A stretch of 64,000 bases of DNA, from the NCBI RefSeq assembly GCF_030445035.2, contig NC_080689.1, positions 20,799,278 to 20,863,277 on the forward strand, read 5' to 3'. A program made the position numbers and the translations under genes. Positions 27,701-39,700 of the stretch are shown here, piece after piece (within the stretch, counting starts at the first letter, position 1; every line of letters starts with the position of its first letter). Under the pieces are notes generated by a model that was not told where the DNA came from, searched no databases, and was given only the letters and a program-made list of their open reading frames with translations. Origin of the DNA: Dasypus novemcinctus (lineage: Eukaryota; Chordata; Mammalia; Cingulata; Dasypodidae).

Positions 27701-30700
27701 AGGTTTGGGAGGTGGGTAAAGTATGGGGATTACTAAGCAATATGGTATTCAAAGATCCTTTCCTTCTTTGATTCTCTTAACAGGGATGGCCTAATTAGTA
27801 AAGATGAAATGATGGCCTACTTCCTGAGGGCAAAGTCTCAACTACACTGTAAAATGGGACCAGGATTTGTCCATAATTTTCAGGAGATGACCTATCTCAA
27901 GCCCACTTTCTGTGAACACTGTGCAGGATTCGTAAGTCTGCTTTCCATTGTTTTCTCTTGTGTGTAGCTACTTGTGCAGCATTCTGAGAAGGTAGGAAAA
28001 TGATACACTAAGTAGAGTCTATCATCTGCCTTAGGTCAGAAGTGAAATATGGTGGTACCCCAAGTTAAGTGAAAACAAAAGTAAGTTCTATGGGCTTAGC
28101 TGTGCTCTGAGAATGTGGGACTGGCACAGACAAGAAGGTAAGTGCAGCCTGTTAACTCAGGAGGGCAGTAGGTCTATGAATCCTTGCCAGAGAGAGGCAT
28201 CAGCTCCGCGAGCCCTGGCATTCATCAGAAATATTCACAAGTGTTTGAAATTAAGAGAAGCATTTATCTTTGCCAGTTCCTTCCAGTTCTCATTTCACAT
28301 GGTGTTAGTCATCAGAAATCCATCAAAATCCATTATGGCATGGCTCAATAATTTACAACTCATAAAGGAAAGAAATCTTTTTGGAGAGAAGATGGTTATA
28401 ATACATAACATTTGCTCATTACTTGACAATAACGGAGTAGTTCCAAAGACATTAGTGTAACTAATCCTTGTAACAAGACTTTGACATATGCATTCTACTC
28501 ACCACCACCCCCCCCCTTTTTTTTTTGCCAGTAAAGACAGGGAGACCCAGGGAGAATAACCCAGAGTCCCTAAGATTGCACAGCTAATCATCCTCAGAGC
28601 CTGGACTCAGATGCAGGTCTTCTGACTCTGAATCCTGTCCTTTACCTAGACCACTGCAACAAATGATAATTTTACATTTCATTTCCCCACATTTGACAAT
28701 TCCTTGAGGTCAGTTTTTGGCCCTGGTCTTAAACATAGCCTCTGGACAATACCTAGTTATATAAGACAGATGATGTGGTCTTCCAAGTGAGGGGGCCCAG
28801 CACCTGGTGAGAATGACTGTTGCTCCTTTTTCTAGATGCCGAGCTCTTTATGTTAGGTTTATTTGGCTGTCAAGTCACACTGTTGACTCTCATATTTTAT
28901 TTGCTACTGATACTATGTGCCACTGCTAAATTACATTTTTCCCATCTCATTCTTGAAGAATTGGCTTTGGGAGGCTTGTGAACAGCATATCGTGTTCATC
29001 CACACACTCCTCTGCGAATGGGCAGTGGATACCTCGAAGATGGCCCAAGTGTTCTTAGTGGCTGATGTGGTAAAAGGAAAAGGCCAGGCTAACCAACTCT
29101 CTTCATCCACCCAGGGAAGGAGAGCCTTTTCTGTCAGTATTGTCATGGGATTGGATCACTAGACTACTTTGTCATAAAGCAAATACATTTCCTTTGTCAC
29201 ATGTCTCTAGCCTTTATTCTGGTGGGAATTTTTGAATGTATCCAGACCTGAAAAATGCTGAAGTGGGATGGGGCCATGTGTAACACTCCCAGGGAACTCA
29301 GCCAAAATTCAGGTTGATACATCAGTTCTTTGGTGGAGTGGGGGAGTCGGAAGGTTCTTATCAAATTGCTCTCTTATCTTGCCTTCTCTCTTCTGTGCAG
29401 GAGGTGGTTCTGTAGAAACAGTCAGTATCCTTCCATGGGTGCTTCCTCACTCCTCTCTCTGTCTCATGAGAGAAGAGCTGCTGCTGCTGTATTCTTAATG
29501 CAGCTATGAAAGCTGTGAAAGCTCCAAACTTGGACGTTGCAGCCCTGAGTTTGAGTCTCTGTTCTGCCCCTTACTGACCGTATGTCCCTGACCAAGTTAT
29601 TGACTGTCTCTGGAGCCTCTGTTTTCCTACCTGTAACAAGAAGTTCTTACCCACTGTCTTCACGTGCCACAGGGCTGCCGATACCAAGTACCAGAAAAGG
29701 GTTGGCTTTTATAATGGGAATTTATTTGGGTAAAAGCTTACAGTTCTAAGGCTGTGACATGTCTAAATCAAGGCACCATCAGAGATGCCATCTCAACAAA
29801 GTCCGTAACTGTTGATTCCATGGTCCTGCTATGTGGTGAAGTTGCCTGCTGATCTCTGCTTTCCCCTCTAGAATCTACTGTCTCCTGAGCTCAGCTGTGG
29901 CAACCAGACACAGGGCTTATCTTTTCCCAGTCCTCCTCTCTCAGTCTTGGCTGCTTTGCTTTCTTCCCGAGTTCAGCTGTAAGCTATCAGGCCTGTGGCA
30001 GGGCTCATCGCCCAAGCCTTGAGCTGCTCTATGGGTCCCAGCCCTTGGGGACCTCTTTCAGTATCTCTGTGCTTTGCTGGTTCCAGGCTCCGGGACCTCT
30101 CTCAGCCCTCGGGCCTTCTCTGTTTTTCTGCAGTCCTCTCTTTCACAGGGCAGGACCAATATGGCAGCTTCCTTATTTCTGTGTTTCTCTCTCTGTGCGT
30201 CTCCATTTATACCAGACCCAGCTAGAGGGTGGAGATCCAAACTGGATCACACCTCACTGGCATCCCGTCAGAAGCATCTCACACCCACAGAAATGGATTA
30301 GTTTAAAAATATAATCTTTTTCTTTTTGGCTATTCATAAAAGAATGCCATGCTGTCACACCCACCATGTTGTTGTGTTTTGCATGATATCAGTCATGTTG
30401 TGTGTCACATGAACACACAGAGTAAATATTTCTTTTGTTAGTGTTCCTCAATATTTTGGGAGCTTAATATAAAATAACTGATTTAAACTCTCTATGGTCC
30501 TTTTTATATTTTTTTGTTTTTAATTAGAGAAGTTGTAGGATTACAGAAAAATCATGCGTAAAATATGGAGATTTCATACACCACCCTATTATTGACACCT
30601 TGCATTAGTGTAGAACATTTGTTACAATTGATGAAAGCACATGTTTATAATTGTACTAGTAACCATAGTCCATGGCTTAATTTAGGGTTCATTGTGTGTG

Positions 30701-33700
30701 CTGTACCGTCCTGTGCTTTTTATTAAAAAAGTTTTACTCTAGTAACATATACACCACCTAAAATTTCCCCTTTTAGCCACATTCAAATATAAATGCAGCA
30801 CTATTAATTATGTTCACAATGTTGTGCTACCATCACCACCATCTACTACCGAAACTTTTCCATCAACCCAAATAGAATCTCTGAACAATATAATTATTAA
30901 TTCCTCATTCCCTATCCCTACTCCAGCCCCTGGTAACCTATGGCCTAGTTTCTGACTCTATGAATTTGCTTCTAATTATTTTATATCAATGAGATCATAC
31001 TTTCGTGTCTGCCTTATTTCACGCAACATGATGTCTTCTTGTTGCAAATGTGTCAGAACTCCATGCTTATTTAAATTGTTTCAAATCAGTGAGATTATGT
31101 CCTGCCACGTCTAATTTATCTCACTCAACACAATGTCTTCAAGGTTCATCTAAGTCACGTGTATCAGGACTTCATTCCTTTTTATGGCTGAATAATATTC
31201 CACTGTATGTATACACCACATTTTCTTTATTCATTCATTAGCTGATGGATATTCAGGTTTCTTCCATTTTTGGCAATTGTGAATAAGGCTACTATGAGCA
31301 TTGGTATGCAAATATCTGCTTGAGTCTCTGCTTTCAATTCTTTTGGGTTATCTAGAGGTGGGATTGTCAGGTCATATGGTTATTCCATACTTAGTTTTCT
31401 TTTTTTATTTTTTATTTCTCTCCTCTTCCCTTCCCCTCCCCCCCAGCTGCCTGCTCTCTGTGTCCTTTTGCTGTGTGTTCTTCTGTGTCTGCTTCTATCC
31501 TTATCAGTGGCACCGGGAATTTTGTGTTTCTTTTTGTTGTGCCATCTTGTTGTGTCAGCTCTCTGTGTGTGCAGCGCCATCCTTGGGCAGGCTGCATTTT
31601 CTTTCGCACTGGGCTGCTTTCCTTATGGGGTGCACTCCTTGCATATGGGGCTCCCCTTTGTGGGGGACACCCCTGCATGGCACGGCACTCCTTGGTGCAT
31701 CAGCTCTGTGCATGGGTCAGCTCCACACGGTCAAGGAGGCCCGGGGTTTGAACTGTGGACCTCCCATGTGGTAGGCGGACGCCCTAACCACTGGGCCAAG
31801 TCCTCTTCCCCATACTTAGTTTTCTGAGGAACCAAACTGTCTTCCACAGTGGCTGCACCATTTTACATTCCCACCAACAATGAGTGAGTGTTCCTATTTC
31901 TCCACATCCTCTCCAACACTTGTGCTTTTCTGTTATTTTTCAAAATATATTCCTTTTCCATGGTGCAACTTGATTTAATCTTGATTCGCGCTTGCACACA
32001 TACACACACACAAAGTCCACTGGGTTTTCCAAGGGATTTATCAACTGGGTTTTCAAAGGGCTTTATCAACATAACTCTATGAATTTGTCACTGAAAGGGA
32101 TTGTGGGAGAATGCAAGAACCATTTTCCAATGCTCAGACCATCTGCTTTTGAAAACATTCCATTTTTAGAGTAAGGAGAACAAATGGACACCTCTTGCCC
32201 TGTAGTACATTTACTTTAGAATTAGAATCCTAGGACTGAAAGATTTCCATCCTTTCCCTTAATTTAAAGATGAAGAGACTGAGGTTCAGAGAAGTTAAGT
32301 GACTCTCCCAACATCACATGGATCATTGGCAGAAGACCTATGACTCATCCCCAGGTCTCCTGATTCCCAGTCCAGTGCTCCTCATAACATGAACAGTTAC
32401 CCCAAATCTTGCCACAGCCCAGGGTCCCTCAGAGGACTGGAGGGAGTCCTCCTGCACACCCATCTCCATGAGGTCACCCTCCACTGGCCTTGGCTGACAC
32501 GCTGACCCAGTGCCTCTTCCTGCCTTGTGTCATCTCCCAGTTATTAAGTAAGCATTAACAAGTGATTCTTGACTTCCCCTGCTGATAGGACTCTTGCTTG
32601 ACTATATCTTTTTTGCAGTTCCTGCAGCTGTGCTAGTAATGCTCCATTTCAGGATATTAGGATGCCTCTTCCTAAATATTATTCTTTCTTGTCCCAGCTC
32701 AGTGGTCCTTCGCTCACACACAAAATGCCTAGGAGGAATGGTTTCCTGTCTTTTCTTCAAAGAACGCATTCTTCTTTGGCTACTTAGGGATTAAATGAGT
32801 TATTACATACAAAAAGCTTATAGCTCTTACATAGCAAGAGTTGGATAAATGTTAGCTGCCATTGTTATTGTTACTAATATTGTCAGGCACAATAATAATT
32901 CCTTGAGGAAAGAATTCCGTATCAGTGCCAAGTAGTCCAGGTTGTGGGACCTTGCAAATTGTTTCATTTCCCTGGGTCATCACACTTGCCTCCCTTTAGG
33001 TTATCGTCAAGATCCTTATGGCTCTTGATGTGATGTGCTTGTCCTGACTGTCCACTTCTGCCTTCTGCCTCTTTTCCCCTCCTTCCCCCATCACCCAGGC
33101 ACACCAGGCTTTGCTTCCAATTAGTTGTCAGTAATCCTTCCTGTCCCCAAGGTAAATTGTGTCCCTTTCCCAGGAGGCACTTGCATTTTATTTTATTTTA
33201 TCTTTTTTATGGATTTATGCTTTATTGTTAGGTACCAATAAAATTGATTTGTTAAAAAAAAAAAACCTATCTTAACTGATAATCTAATCAAAAGACATCT
33301 CAGCTAAATTTAAGAAAATCAAAGGGTATTACACCCAGAGGAATAGTTAGTTTACAAATATAATCTTTCCTTTTTGGGGATTTATAAATAATCTCCAATT
33401 GTCCATTGACTTAAGAAACTTCTTTCTTATAGTTAACGAGGTAATTATAATATGGTGAATGACACTGTTAATGAATTCCAGGGAAGGAGAGATTAAACAC
33501 CTGTTTCAGTTTCTAGCCCTGAGGTCAAGTCAGCGACATGTTGGGGGGGGGGGTGCATTTCTTAGCCTTGCCTCCCCTCCTTTCCTTTGTGTGCAGAGGC
33601 TTCATGTCTCCATTCTAGAACCCTGGGAGGCAGTAGGTCTGATGGAGCCGCCTTGAGACCCATAAGGGGTGGGAACTGCACAGAGGTTGCTTGGTACCTG

Positions 33701-36700
33701 CTTCTTCCTCTGTGGCAAGGCCCACCCCCCACTGGAGTGTCCTGCCTCTCCAAGCAAAGCTGCGTGTGGAGAGCTGCCGTCCAGAGCCCTGACCTGAGCA
33801 GTGGACCTCCCCAGGGGACCGGCTAGGAGGGCATCTCTTCCCGGGCCTGTTGGGCCCTTTGCGCTGAAGAAGTCATAAAGTGGTCATTGCTTCAGCTCCT
33901 CAGCTCAGCCCTCCGGCAGCTGGGGGTGCAGGGGCAGAGCTGGCCGAGGCGGGGTGGAGGGGGGCGTCGCAGGGCCTGGGAGTGTTTGGCCCAGCTGCAC
34001 TGGAAGGCTCCGCACACCCCGTCCTGGACCCCGAGGCAGCCACTTGCATTTTAGAAACGCATTCTGCACTTGATTTTAGCCAAATGGCTGAGAAGCGATT
34101 AGTGAGGTATTCTGAAGGACCAAATGATTTTGAAGGCGTTTCCTTGTCAGAGGGAGAAGTAGCGGTCTTTACTGTCCTGAGTCGCTTCCCAGTGGCAGCT
34201 GTTGCTCTTCTTAGGGGCCACGATGCCCATGCCCGGGCACTGTTCACATATAATGCAGCACAGATGGCATGCCCTCGCCCCCAGCGGGCCATGCAGCCCT
34301 GCTCTTGTACAATCATTTTATCAAGCAGACAGCAGTCACCTAACCTACCTCCAAGGGGCTGGGCATGGAGCATCCTTAGCTTGAGCCAAGCACACTTCGT
34401 TCATGAGAAACTGTGTGTTCCTGGCGTCCCTCATACCTACATGCAAGTGCCCAGGGGAGGCACCAGAAAGGACCTGGCCAGGCCTTGGAAAGGCCCTTCT
34501 TCATGACTTTACAGTCTGTCAGGGGAGCAAAGACATGGCCTCTGGACGAGGGTCCCAGAGCGCCTGGGCACGGCAGCCTCTCGAGCCCTCGTATCTCTTG
34601 TATGGTGTTCCCTAACCATGGGAAGCCGCTAACTCCTTCATGGCCCTGGTTCAGACCAATGAAAGCAAAGGTGGAGAATGACTACATCAATCCATCTTAG
34701 GCCTTTTCCCTTTCTGTCTTCATTTAAGGTACAAATGCTACAAAGAAAATAAACCAGCAAAATCCACGCTTTAGCGTGAAGTGTGCTTCTTAGGTTGCTT
34801 AATTCTTGTAGAGAGAGCCAAGAGCAGCTAGTGCCCTGGAAAGAAGGCAGAGGGAGAAAGGAGCTTCTGTAGACAAAGTGTCTGTTAACACTGTAAATTT
34901 GCTGAGCGCGCGCCGTGCCAAAGTCCAATAAACGCCCCAACTTCAGCTTCCCATCCTGGCTCCCGTTTGGCTCCTAGAAAGAAAGGGAAGCAAAACTCCT
35001 GTTATCACCGCAGCTGGAGTGGGATGGGAGGGGGCTGTCCCTCACAGGAAGGGTGTTGAGAGCAGCTACATCCTGTTTGTGCAGCGCCGGGCATCCTGCG
35101 TCCCAGGACTTCCTTCTTTGGGTCTTTCCTTCTCTTCCAGATTTCTCTTTAGATTCCCCTGACCTTCCTTTGTCTTTTGTTACAGCTCTGGGGCATAATC
35201 AAGCAAGGATACAAATGCAAAGGTAAAGAAATGCTATTTTGTTAAAATTTAATATTTTGGTATTTTAGGCACGAGTTAAATTAGTCTGATTAAAACACAA
35301 AAATTTTTGGCATCAAAAAGAACTGGAGTCTTTTGGGCCTCTGGTAACCAAAGAATTAATGTGTCTAAGAAAGCACTTGTTGGAGTTTTGGAGACAAAAT
35401 TTGAATTTTAGAGCTTGTTACCAGAAGACAGCACTCCATCTCTTACCAACTTGAAACCTAGCCCTCATCTCTAGTATCTCTTGTGAATTGTGAACATCAG
35501 GTTAAGATGGGTTTTTTGAAATGGGACAGGCCTAATTAAAACACTGAATAAAAGAATTTTTTTCCTTCAAGGCAAAAAACATATGCTTATTTCTATAACA
35601 TGTACATGTCTTCCCATGCTCACACAGCTATTCCTTTCTCTACAAAATCATATTGCTGATGAGAAAAGAAATGGAGAAATCTTAGAACTTCTTTTTGTAC
35701 CTTTCAATTAATTGGTTCATATATCTCCCCCATTTAATTAAAACTTATAAATAATTGAATAAGTATATATTTGATAAATGCATTAGGCATGCATATTAAG
35801 ATGCATTTAGGAAGCCTATTGCTATGTGTATTTTTATGATTATCGGTATTTAAGAAATTCCTAGATATTTTCTGTCAGCTTTACACTATTTTTTTTTAAG
35901 ACTCTGATGATGCTCTTGAAAAATATAATAAAGTGACAAAAGGAAACATCTTAACCACAGACGCTTTCAGATTAATGCTTTGAAAAATAACTAAAATGTC
36001 TAAATATGTCATTACTATGTGTTTTTTGCTTTTCCCTTGATGCCATTTTAAGGCAGTTTGAAACAGCACCATTTTGGGGAAAAAATGGCTATTGGGAATA
36101 GTTAGAAAGGTCTTCTTTGGTGGATAGAATAATACTCTTTAAAAATAACTCATCTATTCAGATTTTCAGTGAAGTACGGGGACCTCATCATATGAAATAA
36201 TTATGTTGCCATCTTCCAGGATGGCCAAATTATTTCTAATGCAAGTAGCAGCAATTAATTTTTACTTTTTAAACTAAAGCATCCTAATCATATGACTCAC
36301 AGAACATGAAGCTTGCCATTTCAAAGCCACAGTCAAGTATGGAACAAGTTTATTGCATATATATGTCCACCTTGTTTTTTGCTTTATACAAAAAGAGGAA
36401 GCAGAAGATGGACAAGGCTTTGGGAAATGAAGAAGAATAAAAAAATCCAGACAAGTCCTGAACGGAGGGACCCCGTCAATAAATGAGCAGATGCAGCAGT
36501 TGGTACAGGGAAAGGCTAGAAGCTGAGGCCGCTTGTCCTCATCCTGCTCAGGGAACCCTTTTACAGGGAATCCATCCTGGTCTGGGGAAGAGGCCCAGCC
36601 CCACAGTTTCCACTGGGCCAAGACAATGAACTCCCAGGCTGGGCACGTCAATGGATGGTGGGGAGGAGTAAGACGAGCAAATAGAAGGGAGCTCAGGGAG

Positions 36701-39700
36701 GCAAGAGAGCCCCAAGGGCCTTTTTCTAGCCCCTACACATGCCCATGAACCTCAGCTGGACTCTGAGATTCAGCATAGAAACCAGGGCCCCCGACAGCTC
36801 CAGCACCACTGGAAACCCAGTGAGCATCAGACACTAATCATCTGTGATATCTTTGGGATTTTTCAGACTGTGGAGCCAATTGTCACAAGCAGTGCAAAGA
36901 CCTCCTGGTTCTGGCCTGCAGGAGGTTTGCCCGGGCGCCTTCCCTGGGCAGTGGTCATGGGTCACTGCCTGGAAGCCCCTCGCTGCCCCCAGGTAAGGTT
37001 TCTTTCTTCCTTTTGTGCTACGATTTCTCTCCACTCACCTTCCCACACCTGGACCTCACTTGGATTCTGCACCTAAGCTACGACGGAGTCATAAACGCCA
37101 AGGTGATATAAACATCAACGTGAGAGGCCATGGCGAAGCCCTAGCTCCCCTGGCCTCTGCCTGCTTTCAGGTCTCACTAACATGCCACCGTCCTGCAGCA
37201 CATTTAGTTCTGTCCCCAGTCTGTTCCTCCAGGACCCTGAACACTTGGACTCCCGCCGTTTGTACTGACTCTCATCACCATCTTCTTTCTGCTTCCAGTG
37301 CAGAATGAGGTGTTTGAGTTTCCTGAGGTCACTGCTAGACACCGGGACCTGGACAGCAGAGCCATCACCCTGGTGACAGGTTCTTCTCGCAAGATCTCCG
37401 TGCGGCTACAGCGGGCAACCACCAGCCAGGCCACCCAGACCGAGCCTGTATGGTCAGAGGCTGGCTGGGGGGATTCAGGGTCCCATACCTTCCCCAAGAT
37501 GAAATCCAAGTTCCATGAGAAAGCAGCCAAGGACAAAGGCTTTGCCAAGTGGGAAAACGAGAAGCCCAGGGTGCAGGCTGGCGTGGACGTTGTGGACCGG
37601 GGCACCGAGTTCGAACCCAACCAGGATGGAGCAGACATAGGTGAGGCCAGACAGGACGGCGAGGTAAGTGCAAGGTCAAACTGCAAATAAAATCAGAAGA
37701 GGGAGGCTGAAGGTGCTGAGGCAAGCATTATATTGGGCCTGGGGGACAGATTGGTGGATTCAAAAGCAGGATGCTTGGGATCGAGACATACTACTTTTAG
37801 TCCTGCCATTGGCTAGTTCTGGGACCCTGAGCAAATGGTTTCTTCTCTCAGACCTCAGTTCCATCATTTATAAAGTTGAAACTGGGTGATTACTAAAACG
37901 TAGTGAAGGTTGTTAACTCTATGTACTGAAATAACACCCCAGGGGTCCAGGACTCCTTCAAGTAGACAATATACTAGTACACTCCATAGTTCTTCTTAGT
38001 TTTCCAAGCTAGACTCAGGGCCCAGACTTAGGGGAGGCAGGATATTGAACCATGTCCCCCACAAAAGGCATACCCAGGTCCTAACCCCTGGCCCTGTGGG
38101 TATGAACCCCCTAATAAACAGGACCTTTGAGATGTTGTTGGCTAAGGTGTGTCCAATCTGAATGAGGGTGGGCCTTCATCCAATATGGCTTAAGTCCTTG
38201 TAAGCAAAGGAAATTGGACACGAGACAGAAGCCGCAGGAAGAACAAGAAACTGGAAGTCGATAGAACCTGGAGGAGAAAGGAGAAGACATTGCCTTGTGC
38301 GCTGCCATGTCACAGAAAAGCCAGGGACCAAGGAGTGCCTATAACCAGGCCCAGAAGGTCACAGTCTTTGGGGGAGAAAGCACCACCTTGCTGATGCCTC
38401 AATTTTGGACTTCTCCAAGCTTCCATACCTTGAGTCAATGAATTTCAGTTGTTCAAGCCAACCCATTGTATGGTATCTGCTTTAGCGGTTGGGAAAAGAA
38501 AACAGTTTTTGGTACCAGGAAGTAGGAAGTTGCTATTACAAATAACAAAATATGAGGAAATGGCTTAGAATTGGATAATAGGTAAAGGCTGGAAGAAATG
38601 TGAGGGCTTAAAAATGAGTGGGAGCTGTAGAGAAAGTTTTTGTCTGTTGGAGAATACATAATTCTTCATGAATAGAATGTTGGTGGAAATATAGAGGTTA
38701 TAGGTATTTCAGGTGTGGCCTTAGAAGGAAATGATGAATGTGTCATTGGAAACTCGAAGAAAGGCAGTCCTTGTTATAAGGTGGCGGATACTTGGCAAAA
38801 TTGAGTTCTGATATAGGATGAAAAGCAGAACTTGAAAGCAATGAATTTGGATATTTAGCTGAGGGGATTTGCAAGCAGGTACAGCCTGGTTTCTCCTTGC
38901 AGCTTACAGTGAAATGAGAGAGGAAAGAGTTAAACTGATGATTGAACGGTTAAGCACAAAGAAACCACAGTTGATAATTTTGAAAACTCTCAGCTTATCC
39001 AGATAGTGTGTTCTGAGACTAGGTCTAGAAGCAGTTCTATCAGGGACCTCCATGAGCTTTTAGGAAGTGAGTCCTCAAAGACAGGGCTCCATGGGAGGAT
39101 TTTACTCAACAACCCTTTGCTAAAGAAGGTATGGCTAAGCATGGATTCAGTCAGCCATTTCAGTGGGAGTCAGGATGAAGTTATCCAGGAAGGATCTGTG
39201 GAAAGGTCCACTGTCTGATGGTTTGGACCAGCTTGAACTGCATGCAAAGCCAGCACAATTTTTGCAAAATTTGTATGAGCAGAACCCCTGCCAGTCTGTT
39301 CTGAAAGGGACAGAGAAAGGAGGTGTCAAAGGCAGAACCAGAAGCAAGGTCGGAAAAGATCTCCTTGGGCCAAGAGAGTGGGCCCACCCATGTGTGTGGA
39401 AAGGGTGGGCCACCCCTCTGTTTGGAGGGGCAGGCCATCTGCTCCTGTGCTTGGAAGGATTGGGGCCATCACTCCAGTGTTCATGGAAAGCTTGCCTCTG
39501 AACAAGCACTTGGAAAGGGTGGGGTTGCTGTTCCATCAGGCCTGGAGGGAAAACACTGATCCATGGATGACTCTCAGACCTTGAATCTAATGGAGTTTGC
39601 CCTGCTGGAGTTTAGACTTGTTTCCTTTTATTTTTCTTCCATTTGGAAAAGGAATGTTTATCCAATGCCTGTCCCACCATTGTATATTGGAAGCCGGTTT

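Noticed and set aside
33880..34506. 208-codon plus-strand open frame
   Set aside because: It lies in an intron, has no recognisable domain or homologue, and is explained by local GC richness.
36867..37076. Alternative plus-strand frames over the C1 exons
   Set aside because: Wrong frame. The correct frame gives a perfect C1 zinc-ligand pattern continuous with the neighbouring exons.
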